From: Solea solea
Lineage: Eukaryota > Chordata > Actinopteri > Pleuronectiformes > Soleidae
Length of the DNA stretch: 64,000 nt
Direction of reading: 5' to 3'
Assembly (NCBI RefSeq): GCF_958295425.1
Contig: NC_081136.1
Coordinates: 32,701,929 to 32,765,928 of the forward strand
Shown here piece by piece: positions 50,509-59,167 of the stretch (positions within the stretch are counted from its first letter, which is position 1; each line of letters begins with the position of its first letter). The position numbers and the translations under genes were made by a program. The notes under the pieces are model-generated. The model did no database searches, had not been told where the DNA came from, and saw only the letters and a list, made by a program, of their open reading frames with translations.

Positions 50509-53500
50509 AGGCACTCAGTTACCTCATGTAAATCATTTTAATCGTTGACAGTTTCAAGAGACAGTGGTAGTAAATTTTGGCAGTTTTTATAACCCCCTGA
50601 TTGGTTCTCATCAAACTGAGGAACACATTACACAGGTAAGTTTCTTTTACAATGTTTATAGATTTTTTTTTGATTAATATCAATATATTGGTGGGTGTTC
50701 CTTTCTTAGGTTGCTAAATCTGGTAGCAGATATCAACTAACAGTTTTTGCATTGCAATTTTGTCATTATAGCTGGATTTTAGCAGCGTGTTATGCTGTTA
50801 AAGGGGCTATATGTAAAGAACAATTTGTGTTAAGTCACGAAAAATTATCAAATACTGTAGGTGTCATGTTTATAAAGAAAAGATGGTGGAACACTGGGTA
50901 CAAGAGCAGCTCTTCATTTCTGTGTTCACTCTACAATGTTTTGAATTTTGGATTCCAGGAACCTTGCTGTTGTATATACAGTATTTTACACATTCCCTTA
51001 AATTTCTTTTATAAAAATGAAAAGAACAAAAGTAATTTGCCTGCCACTGCCACCCCCAGCTGGCAGATGGGACCTGCACTGTTGTTGTTGAAGTGTGACA
51101 AATAAAACAACATAAAAGTCGACTTTTTTTGAGTTTTTCCTCCCAAAAAGTCCAATGTTCACAATGACATTTCCTTCCTGTCTCTAAAGACTCATTCTGC
51201 ACAATTAATGCTCATCCTGCTACTGGAGTCATTGTTGTCATACCACCACTAACAGATGTGCATTCATTAAACCCAAGACCACAGAGACGCATTCTGTGCC
51301 ACGGTGACACCTTTAATAATTGATCCACCTCAATTCACACCTGAATTTATTTATACTATCATTTATTTATACCGTTTATTCTCAGCCGAGGAGTGGTCTG
51401 GCCTCTTGCTTGGTGGAGCAGCACATACCGTCCCATTAAATTAATTTTAATAATAGAAAGGCTCACATTAAGACCCAATCAGACATGAAGACAGTCTGAC
51501 TGGAATGGGTTGCCCGTGATGGACCAGAGATTCATGCATTATTGACACAGAAACTGATCTTATAAGATCTGCCAGTTTCGACTATGTGAATATGCTGCCA
51601 ATATTCTGCCAGCTGTCTGGTTTCTTTGCAAGTGTGCACTCGCTCACGCATTATTTAAAAATATTTAGAAGCCTTTGAATCGATCTCCCCCAAAGGTCTT
51701 TTCATAGCATAACAACTAGATGAGGGTGAAAATTGGATTGTTCTGTATGTTGCTTTCTGTTTGCACGATTTAGCTTGAAACGTACAGTGCCGGCTAACAG
51801 CAGAGATTAAGTGCTTCTATCGAATGAGGAGCGTTGCCTCGTTCTAATTAAATTTACAGTCCAAACACTGCAGGATCATATCTGTCAACTTTGAAAGTTA
51901 AGGGTAATAAGTGAGAAACCTCCTCTAGTCTTTTTTGCACGTTTAATTATGCTCATGCAGTTGTTGCCAGCACAGCTTTTTGTGTCTAAATTGTTTGTGT
52001 CTGTGTGACACGCATGATTGCGAGTCAATTACACCAATCACCCAGTCGCTCCTTCTGCCAGTCCCAGTCAGAATCTAGCCTGAGCTACCACAGGTGTCTT
52101 TGATCCTCTTGAACTGACCTTTTTTTTTGTGACACATGGACATAAACTCAGAGTGGCACATTGGCTGTAAATGAGACTTTACAGCTGTGATTATTGCACT
52201 GACAGATAGAGCTCATGTGAGTAACTTAAATACTGTTTTCATGATCAATATCAGCAAAATAACCAAGACTGTGCAAGGAATTGAACTCTGTAAAAAATGT
52301 AAGGAACTATACATACCAAAGGTATTTGGACTAATGCCTGTTTGCGACTCTACATTTTTTTTCCACACCGTCACATACTGCATTTGCACAACAAAAAAAA
52401 AAAAAACGGATTAAAATCACTTGTTAAATTAGGGATTGGCTTTTCCTTTCCCTCGCGTTTCAATTTCCTCACCATGTCGGCTCTCGCACACATTGGGGAT
52501 GCATACAGAAACACCTGGTCCCAGGAGATGTTGGTGTGTGTTAAAGAAGGCATCACACGTTCTTTCTTTCCCTGCCTAAATCTGAACTGGGCCGGAATTC
52601 ATCATAGGATCAAACCTGTTTCTCATCAAACCCAGGAAAGTGTAGCTAATGCAATTTCTCTAAGTCACTGCTTGACTTGATTGCATGTGGGCTTGAAGCG
52701 CACGTTAAGGCACCACAGGGGGCTGGACGGGTGTCTCAGTGTGAGTGTGTGAGAACATACAATAACTGTGAACTTTTGGTTTATTCATTTGCTGATAGAC
52801 ACTTGTTGTGTACATGTTGTGTACATGTCACTGTTACTAATACGGTGTGTGTGTGTGTGTGTGTTGCAGATGGGCCAGTTGCCCTCTTGGGGGATTTCGG
52901 GCAGATTTGCCCACATTAGAATTTGTCACTTCTTCCTCGTCTTCGTTTCCGTCCCACTGAGCACTAGTGCTTCACACACACACGCACCCTTTCCAGTAAT
53001 CCTGGATCAGACCACACACCAAGGGACATTAATGCACACAGACACACACACACACAACAAATCCATCAACACACACATGCAAACACACAAGTTCTCGCAA
53101 AACAAACTCTCACTTTGCTACATAGTGTTGAGAGAGAACTGGCAGCAGTTTAGTGGCATCCCGACCTGAAACGAGAGCCACCCCGTCACGTCTAGACAAC
53201 TCTGAAGAGTTACATGCATATTAATGCCGGTCTATTTAATATTCATCAGTATTACGACTCGTTGGCAGCTGGTCTCAGACCCCATGGATCACTGAGGTCT
53301 CTTCCTCGCTCCTTTGTTTGACACAGATGCAGATGTTTAGAGCATGAAATTAAATTGGTCACTGTCATTGCGAAACAAATATGGCAGTCAGTTTGTGTGT
53401 ACTTGCGGCGTGTATGTGCCCATGTGTGGGTTTTGTGTAGTTGCCGGTAAGTTGCGGCTCTTGGAGCAAACAGGGATTGCTAGCTCACCCCCCAGTCTGT

Positions 53501-55832
53501 GACATGTTGTTATTCATGGGAACTTGAGTGTTTTTTTTTGCAAGTTGATGACGAGGAAACAAAAGTTTAGCTAGCTCCTTCCATGTTGATGATCAGAGAG
53601 AGAGAGGGAGAGAGGGAGATGTAGAATATAAAGGAGTGAGGGAGGATGAGCAAGAGAGTGCGTTGGCGGCAGCTTTGTTTAGGAGCCTGTAATTGAGTCT
53701 TAATTGAATTGGCACCAAAGGAGGGATGAATGGATGTAGAGAAAGAACGAGAAAGAGATAGCTGGAGTGAATTGGACCTCATCTCTGTCTCTACTTAGCA
53801 ACGTGAAAGTCAGTTTACTGTGCTGGCAAATTTCATGGCAACAGATCAGAATCAAGAACGCTTGATTGGAAGGTTTTGGAGGGAATGAAAGCTCCCCTTG
53901 TCATTTTAATGAAAATAGTGGGAGTGTTGTCTCCCCTACTTTTCAAATGAAACTTGTTCCATTAGAAATGTGTTACATAGCCCGGCACAGGGAACAATGG
54001 ACTGATATGCATTTGAATGCAAGGCAAGGCGGGCTGCTCAGGTAATGCTGAACAGGCTTTCGCAAGACGGCGGACGCCTTTGTGTGTCGCCTTTCGTATC
54101 ACAGTAGCTTTGCAAGGCCGTATTGGACTTGGAAATGAAACACAGGAAACAGCAGAGCAAGGCTTTGTGCCAGACAGAAATGTCACAGTTTCAGCGCACA
54201 CACACACACACACACTTGGATCACCGTCATCTTTGATTCACGCTCACTGTTTCCACTTTCTACACTTGACACCACATCATGCTTAATTTGAACTGACCAG
54301 ACCATGTAACGGTAAAGTGCGCGCAGGATGTTAAGGGTATTTTAGAAAGTTAGAAAGTTATTTATTGCATTGTCTATTCTTCCAGTCCCACAGTTGAGTT
54401 CATACTTGTGTGCCTTTGGAGGTAAAAGTAAAAGTAAATCAAAAAAATTCTAATGAATAACAATTTCTCGGCTGCATGAAGACTTCCCTTCTCCTATTCA
54501 TATTCATAAGCCTATCCCAATTTGCCTGTGAACACTATGAACTTATGGCTGACATGAGTGCATGCATTCATGTGAAGTATTCTTTCATAAATTTAACACG
54601 CATGCACGCACACACACACAAACACGCACACTGAGCAGTTTGCTTTATTGACAACCAACTGCATTTTTTCCATCAGTTATATTGATTACTTCAGGATGAG
54701 TAGATGTACTGAGCTTCGTTGTTCTTTCTTTCCCCTGTGATATCCCCCTCGTCTTGCGTCTGCAGCCCCCTCACTCCCACCCATGTTTTTTTTATATTAC
54801 ATGGCAATGAGTTTTTGATTAACCCGTTAGCTGAGGAGTTTACCCACTCAGCATTGCAGGGGTACGGATGAGTGTGTGTGCATGTGGGATGCATTTGCTT
54901 TTGTGATGGAGAGTGTCGCTGATGGAACGATGTGTTAAATAATTACGGCAGCAGGTGTAGGTGTAGAAAAAGGGGGCTGATCACAGGCAGTGTCTTTTGT
55001 GCACACAAATTCATTGTTTTCAGTGGAGACTAGAGTGGCTCAGTTGCAGCTTGCATCTGTTCTTCTGGGTGAGATCAAATTCAACTCAACTTTTTGGAAT
55101 CAATTCAGTTGGTCAAAAAAAGTGTCCAATTATCCAAATTAACCTCTTGAATCTGTTGGTAAAGCATAGAATTTCGTGGCATGTTTTTGTCCTTTTTCTC
55201 TTCATTTGACCAACAACGCCAGGGTGAGAGAAATCATTTTTCCAACTATATAAACACACCTGAGCAAAAAGTATTCAAAATGTTTGAAATTGGATTTGAT
55301 TCGTGCAATTTGGGATTATGTCACAGTATAAAGTTCACTGGGCTCGTTTTTATGAACAAAAAGAAAAGAAAAAATACTCTTTTTTGACTTCCGCACAATT
55401 ATTGCTACTTTATATCACGACTAAAAATGCGATATAAAATAAATCACAACTTTGACTCAACAACACCTAAAGCCTGAATATGTGACCTATACACACACAC
55501 CCGCAGGCTGTCCGTGCAAGGAGTTGTGTATTATTCCCATGGCAATTCTAGGGTTAAAAACTTGACCCTGCATGCAGCCATCCCCCTTATTGAAGATAAA
55601 AAAAAAAAACCATCACATCACAGGGTTGTCCACATCTGTACAACATACTGTTCCTACTCTTAAAGTAACACCCAAGCAGCATGTCTATACAGGTCTATTT
55701 TGCCATTGATTCACGTTCTGTTTCCTGTGTTCCAGGCGGTGCTGATGACAACTTGATTGAAGGAGGAGAAATGAAGTTTGTTTGCAAGCCCGGTGCGAGG
55801 AACATCACTGTGATCTTCCAGCCTCTTCTCAG
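16353..55832 (+). CDS. exoc4: exoc4 (SEC8, exocyst complex component 4), 5' half; join of 11 exons
   Basis: EXOC4/Sec8 is a subunit of the octameric exocyst, which tethers secretory vesicles to the plasma membrane before SNARE fusion (family knowledge). The translation begins [20 protein letters not shown] and follows human EXOC4 exon by exon: the Sec8 N-terminal domain (about residues 20-155, helical, including [17 protein letters not shown]), the [18 protein letters not shown] helix, a divergent linker (about 215-270), [56 protein letters not shown] and [15 protein letters not shown]. The join is 16353-16432, 17358-17547, 18759-18953, 22144-22337, 23711-23820, 26174-26265, 26434-26588, 31855-32035, 40916-41061, 41277-41365 and 55736-55832, totalling 1529 nt with all phases consistent. 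The rest (human total 974 aa) lies beyond the right edge. No frameshift or stop is seen. Confidence 0.97.
16433..17357 (+). other. exoc4 intron 1
   Basis: A 925-nt intron from gtaagg to tgatgcag. It is AT-rich, with no repeat or second gene that I can recognise. Confidence 0.85.
17358..17547 (+). CDS. exoc4: exoc4 coding exon 2 (residues 27-90)
   Basis: Encodes [20 protein letters not shown] followed by [20 protein letters not shown] and the conserved helix ending NKIKQ. It is nearly identical to human EXOC4 and forms the core of the Sec8 N-terminal domain. The acceptor is gatgcag, the donor gtagga, and it ends in phase 0. Confidence 0.97.
17548..18758 (+). other. exoc4 intron 2
   Basis: 1211 nt of AT-rich sequence ending tgtcctgcag. 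I see nothing noteworthy in it. Confidence 0.85.
18759..18953 (+). CDS. exoc4: exoc4 coding exon 3 (residues 91-155)
   Basis: Encodes [20 protein letters not shown] then [20 protein letters not shown] and ends YLHATDML, almost the human sequence. It is exactly 65 codons, phase 0 at both ends, with donor gtgagt. Confidence 0.97.
18954..22143 (+). other. exoc4 intron 3
   Basis: A 3.2-kb intron. It contains a short CA-rich stretch (about 19254-19290), a pyrimidine-rich block (about 20358-20415), a CTCTC/CTCCT pentamer run (about 21002-21026) and purine-rich sequence near 21545-21590. No coding content was recognised. Confidence 0.8.
22144..22337 (+). CDS. exoc4: exoc4 coding exon 4 (residues 156-220)
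   Basis: Encodes [20 protein letters not shown] then [20 protein letters not shown] and [10 protein letters not shown], highly conserved. The last part ([14 protein letters not shown]) diverges from human, as expected for the start of the linker. The acceptor is gatgcag, the donor gtaatg, phase 2. Confidence 0.97.
22338..23710 (+). other. exoc4 intron 4
   Basis: 1373 nt, with a GT microsatellite at about 23202-23221. It ends ttctcttcacag. Nothing else is seen. Confidence 0.85.
23711..23820 (+). CDS. exoc4: exoc4 coding exon 5 (residues 220-257), linker
   Basis: Encodes [20 protein letters not shown] then [16 protein letters not shown]. This is a Ser/Pro-rich linker that keeps the human pattern VTNLPTPRKFLDTS. 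The preferred donor is gtatga at 23821. A second in-frame donor three bases earlier (gtggta at 23818) would remove one glycine. Confidence 0.93.
23821..26173 (+). other. exoc4 intron 5
   Basis: 2353 nt holding a degenerate SINE-like repeat (24966-25243). It ends gtatattcttcag. No other gene is seen. Confidence 0.85.
24966..25243 (+). mobile_element. Degenerate full-length SINE-like repeat, same family as 2327-2530
   Basis: The head is ccgtgcagtggttagcactg (A-box-like). It is followed by the family's ordered blocks: tttctgcaggtactcctccc, then cctgtgatggactggtgaga, ggtgtaacctgcctcttacc, ccatgtcagctgg, and the tail ataagcggtat ... ataggtggatg. It is old, with many substitutions. Confidence 0.72.
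26174..26265 (+). CDS. exoc4: exoc4 coding exon 6 (residues 257-287)
   Basis: Encodes (V)[19 protein letters not shown] then [11 protein letters not shown]. The DPEENS and FMGILIK blocks match human EXOC4. The acceptor is attcttcag, the donor gtacac, phase 0. Confidence 0.96.
26266..26433 (+). other. exoc4 intron 6 (short, 168 nt)
   Basis: It ends with a 13-T tract followed by gctacag. Nothing else is in it. Confidence 0.9.
26434..26588 (+). CDS. exoc4: exoc4 coding exon 7 (residues 288-339)
   Basis: Encodes [20 protein letters not shown] then [20 protein letters not shown] and [11 protein letters not shown], aligned with human [20 protein letters not shown]. The donor is gtaaag, phase 2. 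Confidence 0.97.
26589..31854 (+). other. exoc4 intron 7 (5.3 kb)
   Basis: AT-rich intron without recognisable coding exons or intact transposons. The segment 30770-31015 is compositionally complex and could be conserved noncoding sequence (unverified). Confidence 0.8.
31855..32035 (+). CDS. exoc4: exoc4 coding exon 8 (residues 339-399)
   Basis: Encodes (R)[19 protein letters not shown] then [13 protein letters not shown] and a variable loop CPGGAHEEG, followed by [18 protein letters not shown]. The first half is almost identical to human. The loop differs and is two residues longer (human TPLTQQED). The acceptor is ctctgcag, the donor gtcagt, phase 0. Confidence 0.96.
33384..33660 (+). repeat. 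Pyrimidine-rich low-complexity block
   Basis: Long runs of C and T on the plus strand (starting ccccccctcgtccatctctc). It ends with an acceptor-like ctccctctcag but has no plausible exon behind it. Confidence 0.6.
40612..40786 (-). mobile_element. tRNA-derived SINE with candidate target-site duplication
   Basis: Read on the minus strand, the head is GGAGTGGCTCAGTGGTTAAG (A box), followed by GGTCGCAAGTTCGATCCC (B box). The body is GTCGCTTTGGATAAAAGCG then TCTGCCAAATGA, a tail that I recognise from teleost SINE/LINE pairs. It ends in four TGTAA units (ATTACATTAC on the plus strand). Flanks aacaatatt (40612-40620) and aataatatt (40778-40786) match at 8 of 9 positions and may be the target-site duplication. 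Confidence 0.82.
40916..41061 (+). CDS. exoc4: exoc4 coding exon 9 (residues 400-448)
   Basis: Encodes [20 protein letters not shown] then [20 protein letters not shown] and QRAKQSLF, aligned with human [20 protein letters not shown]. The acceptor is tgttatttag, the donor gtaagg, phase 2. Confidence 0.97.
41062..41276 (+). other. exoc4 intron 9 (short, 215 nt)
   Basis: Bounded by gtaagg and tgttttgtag. Nothing notable inside. Confidence 0.9.
41277..41365 (+). CDS. exoc4: exoc4 coding exon 10 (residues 448-478)
   Basis: Encodes (K)[19 protein letters not shown] then [10 protein letters not shown], nearly identical to human. The donor gtgagg is followed 20 nt downstream by a run of 14 G. Confidence 0.97.
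41386..41399 (+). repeat. G14 homopolymer just downstream of the exon 10 donor
   Basis: Fourteen consecutive G on the sense strand of exoc4, inside a purine-rich segment, starting 20 nt after the donor GT. Confidence 0.95.
43051..43078. repeat. (AT)n microsatellite
   Basis: Alternating AT dinucleotides following aaaaaat and ending in a T run. Confidence 0.92.
45586..46033 (+). repeat. Pair of diverged direct repeats 401 bp apart (45586-45632 and 45987-46033)
   Basis: cttgaagataaagctgataa at 45584 and following recurs as attgaagatgaagctgataa near 45985. Both continue aaaacc...tgctttgcaga and gtcattt/atcattt. The second copy lies immediately outside the left arm of the inverted-repeat element. 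Confidence 0.7.
46042..47209. mobile_element. Long-inverted-repeat element (class undetermined)
   Basis: The left arm (46042-46326) and the reverse complement of the right arm (46970-47209) align over most of their length. Both share ggaagaat near the outer edge, a central block gaggaactgaaatggaattc (right arm gaggaactgaaattgagttc), a block tgaatcactcagtttgtatc, a block ctgaattgaacaatttgagt and an inner edge gccacacacccaggtcc (right gccacacatccaggtcc). The spacer of about 640 bp carries the MITE at 46376-46667. Arm substitutions show it is old. No transposase remains, and no clear target-site duplication was found. Confidence 0.75.
46376..46667. mobile_element. hAT-like MITE, 292 bp, nested in the 46042-47209 element
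   Basis: Terminal inverted repeats of 43 bp (46376-46418 and 46625-46667) match at 34 of 43 positions. The right terminus read inward is cagtgtttcccatacattga, resembling the ends of fish hAT elements with a GGCGG/CCGCC subterminal block. There is no coding capacity, so it is non-autonomous. An 8-bp target duplication is not evident. Confidence 0.75.
50071..50111. repeat. (GT)n microsatellite, about 20 units
   Basis: Uninterrupted GT dinucleotides on the plus strand. Confidence 0.95.
50197..50365 (+). repeat. Dispersed teleost repeat linked to CA microsatellites
   Basis: The order CA tract, ggtttgtgcagctattcttc, ggggacactgc, ccttaacctaacc, cctcagaaatgagg, ggaccaggttttggtctc is a pattern that I recognise from fish genomes. 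It is usually flanked by CA/GT repeats, as here. Confidence 0.55.
50409..50509. repeat. Compound AT / TATG / CA microsatellite
   Basis: Successive short tracts of tatata, tatgta, gtgtatgtgt and tatatatatacacac then CA units over about 100 bp. Confidence 0.85.
52844..52865. repeat. (GT)n microsatellite
   Basis: About eleven GT units ending in gttgcag. Confidence 0.9.
55736..55832 (+). CDS. exoc4: exoc4 coding exon 11 (residues 478-510), last exon in window
   Basis: Encodes (G)[19 protein letters not shown] then [13 protein letters not shown], aligned with human [20 protein letters not shown]. The acceptor is gtgttccag, the donor gtacag, phase 2. The next conserved block (starting FIQEIEHAL in human) was not found downstream within the window. 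Confidence 0.96.
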
Positions 55833-56300
55833 GTACAGCACGGACTCATACACACAACATAACCAGCCAAGAATAGATCAGATTTGAGAGAGGTTTTTTA
55901 TGATATTTTCTTCAGACTATCATAAATATGATCAGTAACACAAAACGCCTAGAAGCACAGCCTGTATTCTCTCATCTGAAATAAGGTTTTGTGATGTTGT
56001 CAGTTGTCCTACTGGATGAGTTAATGCTGAGGGGCTACATGGGGTCACAAGAATAGGTGTATTCCTCCCATTGTTTTTCAAATGATATAATGCCAGTAAA
56101 AATTAATCATGGCTGTCAGGCAACAAAAAATACTGTTAATAAATAAATAAAGAAGAAATAAAGAAAGAAAAGGATCACAGTGACGCTTTTCAGTATGCAT
56201 AACACCATAAACCATATTATTCCTGACAATATAAGGCTTTATGTGGTCAGGTAAGTTCATAAACCAAAAATTGCTGTTTTTTACTGCACTAATGTGGTAA

Positions 56301-56500
56301 NNNNNNNNNNNNNNNNNNNNNNNNNNNNNNNNNNNNNNNNNNNNNNNNNNNNNNNNNNNNNNNNNNNNNNNNNNNNNNNNNNNNNNNNNNNNNNNNNNNN
56401 NNNNNNNNNNNNNNNNNNNNNNNNNNNNNNNNNNNNNNNNNNNNNNNNNNNNNNNNNNNNNNNNNNNNNNNNNNNNNNNNNNNNNNNNNNNNNNNNNNNN
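56301..56500. other. Assembly gap (200 N)
   Basis: Exactly 200 undetermined bases. The round number suggests a placeholder rather than a measured length. Confidence 0.99.
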
Positions 56501-59136
56501 CTTTCACTTTTGAAAGTTCAAGGTCATTTTATTGAACAAAATAAATGTTTGCCTTCAAATGGTCAAACATCAATTTCCCTGTGAGACCATCATTTTCTCC
56601 AAAGTGCTTTTTCGGCCATTATTCAACACCATAACTCAAGGAGATAAAGGATGATTGTAGTGATATTTCCTCCAGCATGACTATTTGGCAGAGATGTATG
56701 CAATCACAAAAACCCAGTTATTACAAATTTTGAACGTTTGCCTTACATTTACAAGCAATATTTACTTTTCTGCAGGAAATATTGCTGTGTTTGCTTTCAG
56801 TATTATTGCAGAGAAAACTGCAGACTTGTAATTTTTAACATATTGCTCTATATATTGAAAATAAGATGAGATAGAATGTGATATTTTCTCTTTGCATTTT
56901 TCAGTTTTTATGTTTGAAAAATCTTACCAGAGCACCGCTGTGTTTTTTTCACTTTATCTGAGCTGCTTCTTAATAAATAGTTGTGACGCCATATACATTT
57001 TTGGGCCTGAGCTTTAAATGTATCTGCAGGTGTCTCTGCACCCTGTAGTCATCTTACACAAATGTTTACCGAGTCATTACCCATGAATACTTTCATTTAA
57101 AACAATCGCGCGCGCGTATATGTGATGTTAATGCCGTTATCCGTCTGTGAATTTGTGAGCCGAAACATAAAATAAGCTTCAAATTATCCCGCTGGTCCTC
57201 TGATAATGTCAGACTCATGGGTGTGCTGGATCGAATTCTTCACTGTGTTTTACAGTTGATTGAGTCGAGCGCTCCTGCTGGTGTGTACACTTGGCTTATT
57301 AAAAGGCCTCATGTTGATGTGCTGATACTTTAATGTGAAGTTAGTTCTACTATAAGTGTCTATGGTAGAAGAGAGTGTCGGAGACTGACGGTAAGCGATA
57401 AGGAGGAACCTGCTAGTCTTTCATGATGTTGTTCCACAAGGCGGTTTATTTGGCAATGCTGATTTAATAATACAGTCATTTGTGTAAGTGGTTTTTAGCA
57501 ATTTTAGCAATTGTTGAAATTGATGTGTGACAAGACCAGTGGTGACCATAATACCTTTTTCAAACATGTAAATTCCCTGCTGTCAAACTATGGAACTATT
57601 TTCCCTCAACAGCAAATGAGTAGTCAACCTCATAAAAGGTGCCTGCATATACTGTAGGCTGTTATGATGCAGCATGGAGTCCTGAACTTAATGTTTTAAG
57701 TCCTTTCCTCACACATACATGCACATGCTGCTTTGCTCTGCCAGGCGTTGCTCTGGTTTCTCCCTTGTTCATGGTGATTTTCTTTTTTTTTCTTTTAGTA
57801 AATAGTATCCTCTCTGTCTTGCTTCCTAATCCACACTCAATAAAACCAGGATGCATAGTTGGGGGATAGAGAGGGAAGAGTGGATTTTCACACAAGATAG
57901 GTCGGTAGGAGAAAGAAAGGATAGCAGATGGGAGGCAATGAAGGAACAACACAAAGGAAGAAAATGATTAAAAAAAGGAATGAACAGACAGGTGGTATGA
58001 GAATGGGACCAGATAAGACAGAAAAGAAAGAAAGAAGGGAAATACAGAAAAGCTTGTATGCTGTGTGGCATCTTGGCCTGCTTTGAAGACAAGTTATTTA
58101 TATGCACATATGCTTACAGTTCATACATCTAGAGTGTTATACAATACATGGGGAGGAAATAAAAAAGAGAAAGCCAAGATCATAGAACAGTGCCGTGTGT
58201 AACCGGTATGTATTAGAGATGAGTCTGAGAAAGAGATTTGGTCTCAGCCTTTGTGAAAGAAAAAATAAATAAATTCAAAAGCAATTTAGAGCTGGTTGTG
58301 CTGGAGTAGCATTTATATGAATGTATGCATGTGCTATAGGTTTTCTTACAACAACATACAATCATGGCTGTATGTACTTGCTGTTTACTTTGAACAGAAC
58401 GCAAAGGAATGCCATAGGTGTTTTTGTTTTAGTAGCATTTTAAGACTTTATGTGTTGTTATTGCATAGATATACACTTCAAGTAATGCAATATTTATGAA
58501 AATACATCACTATGTAATGGTGACCAAGTATATATATATACTTGTGAAAGGAGAGCAGCAGAAGACAGCTGAACAGATTTGCTATGAATCTATCAGGTGC
58601 TCCTACCTGTCACTATAGCTACAGCACAACACTCTTGTCTTTTTTTTTTCCTTTATCTCTCCGATGCCCTCCCCATAGGACAACGCACACAGACGCTCAC
58701 TGTACACACATCATGTTGTAAATAATACTGCCGCCTCTAAAAGAAAAGTGCAACTTCAGCCACTTTCTCGTGAGGTGCAGAGTTTTCAATCTCGTCGTGT
58801 CTTACAAGCAAACGCATGCACAGAGACAGGCACACACACACAATACTGTGCGAGAGATTAGACACATCATTGCAGGGGTCTTTTCTCTGGCTATAGAAGG
58901 TGGATAAACTCTTTGATTGTGTTTATCCATCCCATAATGGAATCACACTTGGTTCCCAGGGCAACCTGTCCAGCGGACTTATGTTGAAGCAGACAGTCGT
59001 CAGTTGGAGCTTAAGGGCGTCTAGTTTGTCTGAACGCTCAGCAGTCGTCTTCTTATGAAGTCGGCTTTGTGGGTCCCAGAGGTTTTAGGTCTACGTGGGG
59101 AAGAAATGGTGGATACTTGGAATTGTTGCCTGGTCC

Positions 59137-59167
59137 ACACACACACACACTCACACACACTCACACG
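59137..59167. repeat. Imperfect CA microsatellite
   Basis: CA units interrupted by two TC steps. Confidence 0.85.

Larger units (their letters stand above)
41366..55735 (+). other. exoc4 intron 10 (14.4 kb)
   Basis: The largest complete intron. The first 650 nt are purine-rich with a G14 run. Further in are an AT repeat (43050-43078), a purine-rich stretch (about 43240-43470), a nested element pair (46042-47209 with a MITE at 46376-46667), a CA/GT-rich cluster with a dispersed repeat (50071-50510) and other CA/GT tracts (52845-52865, 53037-53056, 54198-54214). No coding exon or intact transposase was recognised. Confidence 0.8.

Noticed and set aside
52768..53169. Plus-strand open frame of 133 codons in intron 10
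   Set aside because: Spans GT and CA microsatellites; no known domain.
56289..56584. Open frames across the N run
   Set aside because: Artefact of undetermined bases.
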